Positions 47,027-56,507 of a DNA stretch of 64,000 bases are shown one piece after another; within the stretch, counting starts at the first letter, position 1; every line of letters begins with the position of its first letter. The translations under genes and the position numbers were made by a program. Under the pieces are notes generated by a model. It made no database searches and was not told where the DNA came from. It was given only the letters and a program-made list of their open reading frames with translations. The stretch spans positions 1,068,001 to 1,132,000 of the forward strand of contig NZ_CP016786.1 in assembly GCF_002285495.1 (NCBI RefSeq), read 5' to 3'. The stretch comes from Clostridium isatidis. Its GTDB lineage: Bacteria > Bacillota > Clostridia > Clostridiales > Clostridiaceae.

Positions 47027-48760
47027 ATGAACATTAGCTTAATAAAAAAACTCCTTAATTACATCTCTCCCTATAAAAAGTATATATTTCTCTCTATTAT
47101 AAGCGGTATTATTTATATTGCTTTAAGTCTCCTTACCCCTATTATTATCGGTAAAGGAGTTGACTATATCATCTATAAAGATAATGTGAATTTTAAAAAC
47201 CTAAGCAAAGTAATTGGAGTTTTAATAGCGGTTTTTTTAATTTCATCCATCTTTCAACTTATTATGACCAGAAGTACAAATCTTCTTTGTAACAAGACAA
47301 TAAAACAACTTAGAATGGATATATTTGAAAAACTAAATAAAGTTCCTTTAAAATATATTGACAGTAATTCTACTGGTTCAATTATAAATACCGTTATTAA
47401 TGATATTGAAACAGTTTCTGATGGATTAATTCAGAGCTTTTCTCAACTTTTTACAGGCATATTAACTATTGTTGGAACCTTTATATTTATGTTAACAATA
47501 AATTATAAAATTGCATTAGTTGTATTTTTTGTAACCCCTTTATCATTATTTACAGCCTCAATAATTGCCAAGGCATGTTATTCTATGTTTTCTAAACAAT
47601 CTGAAATTCGTTCTGAATTAACAGGCCTTATAGAAGAATTAATTAGCAATCAAAAGTTAGTAAAATCCTTTAATTATGAAAAAGATGCCTTAGATAAATT
47701 TAATAATATAAATAAAAAGCTTTATAGCTATGGCCAAAAGGCCCAATTCTATTCAGCTATAACTAATCCTGCAACACGATTTGTAAATGGTATTGTATAT
47801 AGCTCAGTAGGTGTCTTTGGAGGGATATTAGTAGTTAAAGGAGCTATAAGCATTGGAAATCTATCTGCTTTTTTAAGCTATGCAAATCAATATACAAAGC
47901 CCTTTAATGAAATTTCTGGAGTAATTACTGAGCTGCAAGCTGCCTTTTCTTCCCTTCAAAGAGTATTTAATATTCTTGAGGAAGAAAACGAAATTGAGGA
48001 TCCTAAAAATGCAATTGAACTAGAAAATTGCATTGGTTATGTTGAGCTAAATAATGTTAATTTTTCTTATAGTAAAGCTGCTCCTCTTATTGAAAACTTA
48101 AATTTAAAAGTAAAACCAGGTGAAAAAATAGCAATAGTTGGTCCAACGGGTTCTGGGAAGACTACCCTAATCAACTTACTTATGAGATTTTATAATATTA
48201 ATTCTGGCGAAATAAAAATAGATAATATTAATATAGAGAAAATTAAAAGATCGAGTGTTAGGGGCTTATTTGGAATGGTTCTTCAAGACACCTTCTTATA
48301 CCAAGGAACTATAAGAGATAATATTGCCTATGGTAAGCCTTCGGCCTCTATGGAAGAAGTAATTAAAGCTGCGAAAAAAGCCCATGCTCATGATTTTATT
48401 ATAAAACTTCCACAAGGTTATAATACCGTTTTATCTGAGGATTCATCATTATCTGAAGGTCAAAAGCAGTTACTATCAATTGCCAGAGTTATGCTATCCA
48501 AACCTTCTATGTTAATACTAGATGAAGCTACAAGCAGTATAGATACTCGTACAGAAATATATATTCAAAAGGCTTTTAATGAACTTATGAAAAATAAAAC
48601 AACATTTATAGTTGCCCATAGGTTATCTACAATTAAAGAAGCTGATTTAATTATTGTAATGGATAATGGTAAGGTTGTAGAACAAGGTAATCATAAAGAA
48701 TTACTTGAAAAAGGCGGCTTTTATGCTGACCTTTATAATAGTCAATTTGAAATAACATAA
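47027..48760 (+). CDS. Heterodimeric ABC exporter subunit with consensus Walker B/H-loop
   Basis: 577 residues: six-helix exporter domain, then ATPase with Walker A GPTGSGKTT, Walker B LILDEATSSID with catalytic Glu, and H-loop AHRLST. Its signature is LSEGQKQ rather than LSGGQ; in asymmetric exporters the altered signature belongs to the degenerate site formed with the partner. Strong AGGAGGTGA ribosome binding site; the two genes are clearly one operon ending in a terminator right after the stop. Confidence 0.92.
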   Translation: MNISLIKKLLNYISPYKKYIFLSIISGIIYIALSLLTPIIIGKGVDYIIYKDNVNFKNLSKVIGVLIAVFLISSIFQLIMTRSTNLLCNKTIKQLRMDIFEKLNKVPLKYIDSNSTGSIINTVINDIETVSDGLIQSFSQLFTGILTIVGTFIFMLTINYKIALVVFFVTPLSLFTASIIAKACYSMFSKQSEIRSELTGLIEELISNQKLVKSFNYEKDALDKFNNINKKLYSYGQKAQFYSAITNPATRFVNGIVYSSVGVFGGILVVKGAISIGNLSAFLSYANQYTKPFNEISGVITELQAAFSSLQRVFNILEEENEIEDPKNAIELENCIGYVELNNVNFSYSKAAPLIENLNLKVKPGEKIAIVGPTGSGKTTLINLLMRFYNINSGEIKIDNINIEKIKRSSVRGLFGMVLQDTFLYQGTIRDNIAYGKPSASMEEVIKAAKKAHAHDFIIKLPQGYNTVLSEDSSLSEGQKQLLSIARVMLSKPSMLILDEATSSIDTRTEIYIQKAFNELMKNKTTFIVAHRLSTIKEADLIIVMDNGKVVEQGNHKELLEKGGFYADLYNSQFEIT

Positions 48761-48791
48761 AAAGTCCAGTATTATTTGCTGGACTTTTTAA
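48759..48791 (+). terminator. Terminator of the ABC exporter operon
   Basis: AAAAAGTCCAG/CTGGACTTTTT stem beginning at the stop codon, with a T-run. Confidence 0.88.
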
Positions 48792-48851
48792 AATACGATG
48801 CATAGTTTAAGAAATTTAATACTTACTTCCAATTGAAACAGTCCATTTTAC

Positions 48852-50219
48852 TTAAAATTCTAATCTAAATCTTATATAATCATCTTCAATATAGTAATTT
48901 AAATTCCATCCATTTTCTTTTGATATTTCATTACAAATATATAAACCTAAGCCAGAAGTAGTAATTTCCTTTTCTTTTTCTTTAATATTATTATATTTTA
49001 TAAAAGGATCTAATAATCTATATTTTATTTCCTTGGGAATATTTCCCATTTTATTCTTTATTTCAAAAACTTTATTTTTATTATCATCATATAGGCTTAT
49101 ATAAATTTCCTTATCTACTCCATATTTAATGCTATTATCAATTAGGTTTGAAAAGATGGTTTTTACATCCTCCCTAACTAATTCAAGTTCTATATTATCA
49201 ATATTAGTTACTATAACTTTATCCTTCAATCTTATTTCAAATTCTTTTATTAAGTTTAATATTAACATTTTCACATTAACTTTTTCTTTAATTTTATTAT
49301 AATATAATTTTCCCCTGGATAATTCTAAAAGTTTTTCTACTAAAGAAATCATCTTATTACATTCTAAAACTATTCTATTACTAGATCTTTTTATAAAATC
49401 ATCATCTATATTATTTATATCTCGTAATATTTGTGCATATGCTGATATCGAAGTGATTGGGGTTTTCAATTCATGGGTTGCATTGTTAAAAAACTCTCTT
49501 TGATTTTTTTCACTCTTAATTATTTCTGCTTTCATAATATTATAAGAATTTGCTAATAAGGATATTTCATCATTAGTATTTACTTCAATGTCCTCAGCCT
49601 CTTCTTTATTTATAAATTTATTCATAGAAGTACTTAAATCTAAAATGGGTTTTACTGTTTTATTTATAATAACGTTAATGATAATGATTAACATTATTAG
49701 CAAAACAACTTGTCCTAATGATATTATTTGAATTAATTGAATAACATCATTATACTTATCTTTATAACTATTTTGAATGATCAAATTTCCTAAATAATTA
49801 TTATCTTTATATATTGGATAGTTAAAAGTAACTATATAGTCCTTATTAACTTTTTTCATAGTAATAATTGATTTTATATTGTTACTTTCAACTAAAATAT
49901 TATGAATTTCTTTCTCATTTAAAAGTTCCCCAATAGTTTGATTTATTATATTATTTTCCTGTACTATGGTCACAAATCCTTTATTAATGTTATAGATCTT
50001 AGATAAAGCCTTCCAAACACTTTCTTCCTTAATAACTGCTTCATTCATAAAATTTAGAGAAGTAATTTTTATCTTTTCATAATCCTTAATAATATCCTTT
50101 TTTAATTTATTACTTAAATAAAAGGATATTAAAATTGTCAAAAATAAATTTATTAATATTGTCGTTAATACTATTCTTTTTAATAATCTCCCTTTTAAGG
50201 TTTTTTTTATCTTACTCAT
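48852..50219 (-). CDS. Membrane sensor histidine kinase
   Basis: 455 residues. Membrane helices at about 14-36 and 162-185 bracket an extracellular sensor domain. A HAMP linker (187-240), the phosphorylated His in NATHELKTPI (H249) and the ATPase motifs NLIDNSIKYG and TTSGLGLYI follow. All are intact. The start overlaps the stop of the response regulator gene by 4 bp (ATGA). It is third in an operon of lipoprotein, regulator and kinase. The cognate regulator gene is broken at its 5' end, so the kinase may lack its normal partner. Signal unknown. Confidence 0.9.
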   Translation of the reverse strand: MSKIKKTLKGRLLKRIVLTTILINLFLTILISFYLSNKLKKDIIKDYEKIKITSLNFMNEAVIKEESVWKALSKIYNINKGFVTIVQENNIINQTIGELLNEKEIHNILVESNNIKSIITMKKVNKDYIVTFNYPIYKDNNYLGNLIIQNSYKDKYNDVIQLIQIISLGQVVLLIMLIIIINVIINKTVKPILDLSTSMNKFINKEEAEDIEVNTNDEISLLANSYNIMKAEIIKSEKNQREFFNNATHELKTPITSISAYAQILRDINNIDDDFIKRSSNRIVLECNKMISLVEKLLELSRGKLYYNKIKEKVNVKMLILNLIKEFEIRLKDKVIVTNIDNIELELVREDVKTIFSNLIDNSIKYGVDKEIYISLYDDNKNKVFEIKNKMGNIPKEIKYRLLDPFIKYNNIKEKEKEITTSGLGLYICNEISKENGWNLNYYIEDDYIRFRLEF

Positions 50220-50898
50220 CTTATAATATAACCTACTCCAAAAACAGTTTCTATTATCGAATTATCCTTATCTTCCTTTAATTTATCTCTAATTCTTCTT
50301 ATATGAACATCTACTGTTCTTGTATCTCCTTCATAATCATAGCCCCAAACCTTCTCTAATAAATTTTCTCTTGAAATTACAATTCCCTTATTTTTATATA
50401 GATGTAATAACAAATCAAATTCCTTTCTTCTTAAAGGAATAATTTCACCATCTTTTTTTACAGATCTATCCATAAGATTTATAATTAATTTATTTTCTTC
50501 ATTTTTCTTTTCAATATTATCCCTTTCCTTCAGAATCTGCTTCTCTCTTCTAAATATGGCCTTAATTCTAACTAAAAGCTCCTTAATTTCAAAAGGCTTT
50601 ACAATATAATCATCTGCTCCAAGTTCCATACCTATTACTTTATCTAATAGCTCTCCTCTTGCAGTCAACATAATTATATATACATCCTTTGATAACTCTT
50701 TGCAAATTTCAAAACCATCCATATCTCCAAGCATTAAATCAAGCAAGATTAGGTCTGGTTTTAATTCTCTAAATTTTTCTAAGGCTTCTTTACCAGTAAA
50801 AGCACTTATAGTTTCATAGCCCTCATTATTTAAGGCAAAGCTTATAGCATCATTTATTGAATACTAATCCTCTACTACTAATATTTTCTTTTTTTCAT
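50216..50898 (-). pseudogene. OmpR-type response regulator broken at the 5' end
   Basis: The natural start is ATG 50898 (AAGGAG upstream). The intended MKKKKILVVED is lost by a missing A in an A-run at 50889-50895, and a TAG at 50865-50867 follows VVED, where EYSIND would be expected. From there one open frame runs to 50216: the rest of the receiver with the phospho-Asp in LLDLMLGD, then a winged-helix DNA-binding domain ending TRTVDVHIRRIRDKL. Restart at an internal TTG or ATG (50746, 50734) would give a protein lacking the first receiver strand and acidic pocket. Two independent lesions argue against a sequencing slip alone. Confidence 0.75.
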
Positions 50899-50910
50899 AA
50901 ATACTCCTTG

Positions 50911-52095
50911 CTAATTTTCTTCAATATTTATTAATAGATATTTTTTATCCGCTAAAAGTAAGCTATTATTTTCATGATTATATTTTTTCAATACTGCAAA
51001 AATCTTTTTCTTATCTCCTATAAAGGCCGTAGAATCATAATTTTCTATAGCAGATAATTTATACAACAAATCAAATTCCATATTTTCATTAAGTTCTGAT
51101 AAATATATTCCATCTTCTGAATATACAATAAAATAATTAGTATTACTAACTTTTTGTAGAAAAGGACTTTCATTATAGATTTTAGTTTTCCCACTATTAA
51201 TATCGTAAATAAAAGTTTTATACTTACCTTCATTATATCTTGATAAAACTATATAATTTTCAGTAACATATTTATTGGTAAAATGAAAATCATGAAAGCT
51301 ATCTTTTGTATATTCATCTATATTAATATTCTTATAATCTAAATAATCAATATCCCCCTCTATTAAAGCAAGCTTTTTTATTTTCCCAGTAAAATCTAAG
51401 GCCATAATGGAATCCTCTTTCTCATTAAAATAATATATATACGGTAAATCATTATTAATCTTAGTTTTATAATAAGTTTTATTTATCTTATCTATAACAA
51501 TAGCTGCCTTTCCTTTCATAATTAGCGGTTTCGATGAATCTTCAGAATCTTCATATCCAACCATTTCTAATATATAATAATTTTTTAGATCATAAACTTC
51601 TTCTGCTCCTAATTTAAATTTATTCTCCATTTCATAATAAAGCTCATCTAAATCTTCTAAATAAAATTTTAGGTCCTCTTTTAAGTCATAATAAAAATAT
51701 TTCCTATCCCTTGTATGAAGACCTTCACTATTAATCCCCTTAGCTTGAACCGTATAATTTTGCCTAAGGTCATTTTCCAAAAACTCATTTAAGACTTTAT
51801 CATCATTTGTAACAAATTCCCCATTAGTATTAATTTTAATAGGTATATTTACCTCATCCTCTGTAAAGGCCCCCTCTCTTATTATATCTATAAGTCCTAT
51901 CACATTATTATCTTTAAAATAAAGGGGGGTAAAAAACTGGTAGTCATATTGAAAATTATCTTTTATTTCCCTAACTGTTATATTGTACTTATTTAAAATC
52001 CCCTTATCTTTTGTACTTTCTTCTATAATAATCTTACTACTGCATCCTGTTAAAATAAAAATTGATAATAAAATTAAAACTATCCCTTTTTTCAT
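50911..52095 (-). CDS. Lipoprotein of unknown function, partner of a two-component system
   Basis: 394 residues. Signal peptide ending in the lipobox FILTGC (C18), then an acidic, Tyr-rich extracellular domain that may be a beta-propeller-like fold (repeated short strands with Y/D, such as YFNEKEDSIMALDF). ATG 52095 has AGGAG 8 nt upstream. It lies 12 bp upstream of the regulator gene, so it is probably co-expressed with the kinase and may present or monitor its signal. No family recognised. Confidence 0.7.
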   Translation of the reverse strand: MKKGIVLILLSIFILTGCSSKIIIEESTKDKGILNKYNITVREIKDNFQYDYQFFTPLYFKDNNVIGLIDIIREGAFTEDEVNIPIKINTNGEFVTNDDKVLNEFLENDLRQNYTVQAKGINSEGLHTRDRKYFYYDLKEDLKFYLEDLDELYYEMENKFKLGAEEVYDLKNYYILEMVGYEDSEDSSKPLIMKGKAAIVIDKINKTYYKTKINNDLPYIYYFNEKEDSIMALDFTGKIKKLALIEGDIDYLDYKNINIDEYTKDSFHDFHFTNKYVTENYIVLSRYNEGKYKTFIYDINSGKTKIYNESPFLQKVSNTNYFIVYSEDGIYLSELNENMEFDLLYKLSAIENYDSTAFIGDKKKIFAVLKKYNHENNSLLLADKKYLLINIEEN

Positions 52096-52210
52096 TTTCA
52101 AAACTCCTATCTCCTCTTTATATAATAATACATTATATTTAGGAGTTTTTACATATTAAGTATAGTTGTTACAAAGTTGTTAACTAATAAAATTTTTTAA
52201 TTATTATAAT

Positions 52211-52240
52211 AAAAAGGACTGTTAATAAACAGTCCTCAAA
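52211..52240 (-). terminator. Terminator of the GNAT gene
   Basis: AGGACTGTT/AACAGTCCT hairpin; on the minus strand followed by TTTTTATTATAA. Confidence 0.8.
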
Positions 52241-52279
52241 TAAAATTTAATTTTATCATGTAAAGAATAGTTTAATAGA

Positions 52280-52720
52280 TTACTTAAATAGCATTTCTAC
52301 ATGAGGAATATCATCTTCTAAATATTCCTCTGATACTTCTTTAAATCCTGCTTTTTTATAAAGATTTTTTGCATATACTTGGGCAGATATCCTTATTTCA
52401 TTTTCTTTCATAATATTTTTAATATAATCTATTGCCCTATTAATTATTTCCAGCCCAAGTTTTCTTCTTCTATATTCTTTTTTTACTACAACTCTTCCTA
52501 TAGAAATTTCTTTATAGGATACTCCCTTATTTAATATTCTTAAATAAGCTACAATTTGACCTTCATCAATTGCCATCAAATGAAAGGCTTTTAAGTCTTT
52601 ATTATCCATATCTTGATATACACAATTTTGTTCTACTACAAAAATTTCAGAACGTAATCTTAAAATTGAATATAGTTCCTCATTGCTTAACTCATCGAAA
52701 GTTTTAATCTTGAATTCCAT
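52280..52720 (-). CDS. GNAT acetyltransferase, ElaA-like
   Basis: 146 residues. N-terminal FDELSNEELYSILRLRSEIFVVEQNC matches ElaA-type members in part; the acetyl-CoA loop appears as VVVKKEYRRRKLGLEIINRA (R/Q-x-x-G-x-A type), and the C-terminal YKKAGFKEV is the typical end of the fold. Acetyl acceptor unknown. Possibly in an operon with the aldo-keto reductase 34 bp upstream. Confidence 0.85.
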   Translation of the reverse strand: MEFKIKTFDELSNEELYSILRLRSEIFVVEQNCVYQDMDNKDLKAFHLMAIDEGQIVAYLRILNKGVSYKEISIGRVVVKKEYRRRKLGLEIINRAIDYIKNIMKENEIRISAQVYAKNLYKKAGFKEVSEEYLEDDIPHVEMLFK

Positions 52721-52754
52721 TTAGCTACCTTTTTCTATATATTTTTTATTTTCT

Positions 52755-53606
52755 TTAGAAATTAATATTATCTGGATCCTTTACCTTTTTAAAATCATTA
52801 TTTAAATTATCAATAAAGTTCATATCTTCTTCATCAATCTCGAAATCAAATATTTTAGTATTTTCTAATATTCTACTTGGAGTAACTGATTTTGGAAGCG
52901 GTAAATGCCCCTTTTGTAAGGACCACCTTAAACAGATCTGAGCTACAGTCTTATTATATTTCTCTGCAATATGATCTAAATCATTTATACTAAATATATT
53001 TCCTGTTCCAAAAGGACTGTAGGCCTCAATTAAAATATTATTTTCCCTGCAATATTTTACTATCTCTTCTTGATTTAATCCGGGATGTAATTGTATTTGA
53101 TTTACCATAGGTACAATTTCACAATTATCAATTAAATTTTGAATATGATGAGGCTTAAAATTACTTACTCCTATTGCCCTAACCTTTCCATCCTTATATA
53201 ATTTTTCAAAGGCCCTCCAGGTTTCTATACTTATTTTTTCCCAATTATCCTTAAAAATTTTAGGCACAGGCCAATGAATTAAATATAAATCTAAGTAGTC
53301 TAATCCTAATTTTCTTAATGATTCATCAAAGGCTTTTAAGGTACTATCATATCCTTGATCTGTATTCCATACTTTGCTGGTAACAAAAATTTCTTCTCTC
53401 GGAATATTACTATTTTTAATTGCAATTCCTACACTTTCTTCATTACCATAAATAGCAGCAGTATCTATATGTCTATATCCAACTCTTATTGCTTCTTCTA
53501 CTGATGAAATTGCAACTTCTCCATCTGGACTTTGCCAAGTACCAAAGCCGATACAAGGTATTTTCACATTGTTAGATAAAACATAAACATCTGATAAGCT
53601 TTTCAT
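52755..53606 (-). CDS. Aldo/keto reductase
   Basis: NADPH-dependent carbonyl reductase, 283 residues, TIM-barrel. The catalytic tetrad is D48 and Y53 (HIDTAAIYGNE), K78 (TSKVW) and H111 (YLIHWP). The family signatures GVSNF and PKSVTPSRILEN are present. Resembles 2,5-diketo-gluconate reductase or methylglyoxal reductase types. Ribosome binding site GGAAGGGA. Confidence 0.92.
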   Translation of the reverse strand: MKSLSDVYVLSNNVKIPCIGFGTWQSPDGEVAISSVEEAIRVGYRHIDTAAIYGNEESVGIAIKNSNIPREEIFVTSKVWNTDQGYDSTLKAFDESLRKLGLDYLDLYLIHWPVPKIFKDNWEKISIETWRAFEKLYKDGKVRAIGVSNFKPHHIQNLIDNCEIVPMVNQIQLHPGLNQEEIVKYCRENNILIEAYSPFGTGNIFSINDLDHIAEKYNKTVAQICLRWSLQKGHLPLPKSVTPSRILENTKIFDFEIDEEDMNFIDNLNNDFKKVKDPDNINF

Positions 53607-53794
53607 TAATATCCCTTCCTTTCCATATTTAACATTGTAACATAATATTTTTTCTATTAATAGTTTAATAATCTTACTATTATTGCTTATTATTTTATAA
53701 AGCTATTATTTTATACTATTATATTAATATGCCTTATTAACATAAAAATTCTATAAGCATATAATATTTTAAAGCACTAAAAAAGTTGGTATTT

Positions 53795-54370
53795 ATGAAA
53801 CTAAAACACCAAATAGAAATTCAAGATTGTAAATTTCTTGGTTCTGGCGCAGAAGGTTCTGTATTTTTAACTAAAGACGGCTTGGCTATTAAAGCTTTTA
53901 AAAAAATAAAAAATGCCATTGCTGAAGAAGAAATACTTAAAATTACTAAAGATAGTCCTTTTTTTCCTAAATGTATAGTTCGTGCAAGTAATATTATTAT
54001 TAGAGAATATGTTGAAGGCGAAAATTTATATGAATATATAATAAAAAATGGAATTTCCTATAATTTATCCAAAGAAATAATTGATTTAATAGAAGATTTT
54101 AAAAGACTAAAATTTACTAGATTAAACATTAGAAATTCTCATATATTTGTTAATAAAAATTGTAAAATTAAAGTTATAGATCCTAGAAAACCTTTTAGTA
54201 AAATAACTCCTTACCCTAGAGATATTATTGAAATTTTAATAAGGGCAAGGGTTTTTGATGAATTTTTAAAACATCTTCTTGATTATAAACCAGAATTGCT
54301 TAGTTTTTGGACTGAAGGTTATAGATATCTTGCCACTATTAGGAAAAGAAGGATTCAAAAATATGCTTAA
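53795..54370 (+). CDS. Protein kinase-like protein, probable pseudokinase
   Basis: 191 residues with a minimal kinase fold, similar in size to Bacillus YrzF. The glycine loop is LGSGAEGSVF (15-24), the ATP-binding Lys K33 in AIKAFK, hinge EYVEGENLYEY, and the metal-binding Asp in KVIDPRK (D129). The catalytic loop reads RLNIRNSHIFV, with Asn (N111) where the HxD Asp should be, so phosphotransfer is doubtful. ATG 53795 used; an in-frame TTG lies at 53786. The ribosome binding site is weak. Single gene between a divergent aldo-keto reductase and a convergent unit. Confidence 0.7.
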   Translation: MKLKHQIEIQDCKFLGSGAEGSVFLTKDGLAIKAFKKIKNAIAEEEILKITKDSPFFPKCIVRASNIIIREYVEGENLYEYIIKNGISYNLSKEIIDLIEDFKRLKFTRLNIRNSHIFVNKNCKIKVIDPRKPFSKITPYPRDIIEILIRARVFDEFLKHLLDYKPELLSFWTEGYRYLATIRKRRIQKYA

Positions 54371-54475
54371 ATTTATTAAATATTGGAACAAATATTCTAT
54401 AAAAAGCATATTATTAAAATAACTATAGCTTAAGAGCTACGCCATATAAATTCATCTCCTTCATTAAATAATAAA

Positions 54476-54507
54476 TTAGCTGTGCTCTAAAATTTAGGCA
54501 CAGCTAA
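54476..54507. terminator. Hairpin terminator
   Basis: TTAGCTGTGC/GCACAGCTAA perfect 10-bp stem overlapping the stop codon of the minus-strand gene at 54504; probably bidirectional. Confidence 0.7.
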
Positions 54508-54923
54508 TATTTTATATTATTTAAATCTATGCAGGGCTTTTTAAAGGCAATTTCTTTATTAATTTCAAGAGCTTCTCTATCTATATATATTTTATAGATA
54601 CTAGGACAATTTTCCTCTCTCCATAGTTTCATAAATTTGGCTGTTGCACTTATACTATAATAATGCTTTTCTTCAAATTCATCATAAAATTCCAAAAATT
54701 CATTAATACTTTTATTATCTAACTTTAAATCCTCCCTATTAATATTATTTATTATTGGTATTAAATATCTTAAAGGGATTTCGTAATTATATAAGCCCTT
54801 AGCCTGTTTTCCTTCCATAATAGGTCTTTTTAGAAAGGGATATTTTACAATATCTTGTTCTTTAATGCTTATTTTAAAAATAATCTCCTTTAATTTATCC
54901 TTTTGTAACTTAAATTTAATCAT
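54504..54923 (-). CDS. Hypothetical protein
   Basis: 139 residues, Lys/Glu/Ile-rich, without signal or membrane segment; FMKLWREENCPSIYKIYID is the most distinctive stretch. ATG 54923 preferred (TAGGTGA upstream) to GTG 54932. It lies 16 bp after the thioredoxin-fold gene, so the two form an operon. No family recognised. Confidence 0.6.
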   Translation of the reverse strand: MIKFKLQKDKLKEIIFKISIKEQDIVKYPFLKRPIMEGKQAKGLYNYEIPLRYLIPIINNINREDLKLDNKSINEFLEFYDEFEEKHYYSISATAKFMKLWREENCPSIYKIYIDREALEINKEIAFKKPCIDLNNIKY

Positions 54924-54939
54924 TTGTTTCACCTACATA

Positions 54940-55284
54940 CTATTTTTCAAACCAAGTATCCCAAACTTCCTTTTGATACCCTACAGTTGCTTCCCTTCCA
55001 TTTCTTACGATAGGAGCATTTATAACTCTAGGATTTTTTAATATAATTTCTTCTTTCATTTCAACACTTCTTATTTTATCTAGATTTAGCTGCTTATATT
55101 CCTTAGAACTTTCATTGATTAGATCATTAATTTTTATTTTTTGCTTAATTGAATTTAATTCTCCTTTACTTATTCCCTTTTCATCTAAATCTACAAACTG
55201 AAATTTTATTTTTCTTTCCTTAAAGTATCTCTCTGCTTTTTTTGTATCAAAAGATTTTTTTCTCCCAAATATTTGTATATTCAT
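54940..55284 (-). CDS. ArsC/Spx-family thioredoxin-fold protein lacking the N-terminal cysteine
   Basis: 114 residues with the ArsC/YffB/Spx fold: MNIQIFGRKKSFDTKKAERYF, then NPRVINAPIVRNGREATVGY. The position normally occupied by the active Cys (NxxCxxC or KxCxT) reads GRKKSFDT, with no Cys in the protein, so redox or arsenate-reductase activity is not expected. It may act as an adaptor or RNA polymerase-binding regulator like some Spx relatives. ATG 55284 has GGGAGG 5 nt upstream. Confidence 0.75.
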   Translation of the reverse strand: MNIQIFGRKKSFDTKKAERYFKERKIKFQFVDLDEKGISKGELNSIKQKIKINDLINESSKEYKQLNLDKIRSVEMKEEIILKNPRVINAPIVRNGREATVGYQKEVWDTWFEK

Positions 55285-55405
55285 TATATCCTCCCTAGCT
55301 AATATAAACATATTTTATTTATTATTATATTAACATATTCTATTTTCCTCCGTCACAATTTTCCTTTTATTTTTCTATATTAATATTAAATACAAATAAT
55401 AAAGG

Positions 55406-56428
55406 ATGATGAACTTGAATTATATATTGCTATTCTTTAAAATTATATTTTTTGAATATATCCTTATTATTCTACATGAATTAACACATTTTATTGTATC
55501 TTTATTTTTAAAATTAAAATGCTCATATATTTATATCATTCCTTTTAAATTATATAAAAATAATGGAAAATTTAAAATCTCAGTAGTCAAATTTTTTAAT
55601 CATAATATAACAAGCGAACTACATTTTAATTCATTGAACATTACAAATAAAGAAGATTATAATAATCTTATAAATAAACTTAGAATTTTTTTATATTCAG
55701 GTCCAATTTTTGATTTTATTGTTTTTATCTCCTTGTTTTTAATAGGTATAATATTTGTTGAATATGCTTATTTAGCTATTATTGCTTTATTACACTTTGG
55801 AATTTCAACGATGAATTTTTTTAACAGTGATGGTAAATATGCAATTGGAGCAAAAGAAGATAAAAGAATAGCCTTCGATTTAGTGCGAAATTTTAGCTTA
55901 TGCGCTAATGGATATGTAAATCCTGATACTAAAAAATTTCTAACAGATGTTTATAAAGAAATTTCAAGTGAAATTGATTATAAAGAGTTTGATGTTAATA
56001 ACCTATGGGATTTTTTAAATAATACATCCTTTTATACTAACTCTATCTTAAGTTATTTTAATAATGACCTTTATGAAATAGAGCAAAACTTTATTGAATT
56101 TTCTGAAGTATTAATAAGAGACTTTGATGAAATAATAGAACTGGATTATAGGCAAGAAAAAAAGACCTCATTATTAATTGCTTATTATTTAATTTATAAT
56201 AAGCTTTATAAGCCTCATTATCAAGTTGATAAGAATTTATATGACAAAATATACAAAGGTATTAAAGAGGACTATTATCAAGCTATTTTAAGGCTTTATT
56301 TTGATGAAAAAAATGAAAATACAATCGATTATTTAAAATTCGAAAAAAATATGCCAATTGAATATAATTATAAAGAAGGTTATAGTAAATTATTTTATAA
56401 TTTACTAAATCTATATAAGAATATTTAA
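55406..56428 (+). CDS. Membrane metalloprotease-like protein (HELTH motif)
   Basis: 340 residues. The first membrane helix carries HELTH (H24, E25, H28), a gluzincin-type zinc site inside the bilayer. Further helices at about 100-120 and 121-140 end in NFFNSDGKYAIG (N137, D142), which corresponds to the NxxPxxxxDG motif of site-2 proteases (M50). Residues 150-340 are a soluble helical domain. Intramembrane proteolysis is inferred from these motifs. Weak ribosome binding site AAAGGATG. Single gene with a strong terminator. Confidence 0.65.
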   Translation: MMNLNYILLFFKIIFFEYILIILHELTHFIVSLFLKLKCSYIYIIPFKLYKNNGKFKISVVKFFNHNITSELHFNSLNITNKEDYNNLINKLRIFLYSGPIFDFIVFISLFLIGIIFVEYAYLAIIALLHFGISTMNFFNSDGKYAIGAKEDKRIAFDLVRNFSLCANGYVNPDTKKFLTDVYKEISSEIDYKEFDVNNLWDFLNNTSFYTNSILSYFNNDLYEIEQNFIEFSEVLIRDFDEIIELDYRQEKKTSLLIAYYLIYNKLYKPHYQVDKNLYDKIYKGIKEDYYQAILRLYFDEKNENTIDYLKFEKNMPIEYNYKEGYSKLFYNLLNLYKNI

Positions 56429-56432
56429 TTTT

Positions 56433-56488
56433 AAGGAACTATCTCAAAATAAAAATTAACTAATCTTATATTTTGAGATAGCTCCTTT
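56433..56488. terminator. Bidirectional terminator
   Basis: Long inverted repeat AAGGA(A)CTATCTCAAAATA with its complement around an AT loop, between converging genes. Confidence 0.8.
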
Positions 56489-56507
56489 TATATATACAGA
56501 TAATAGC

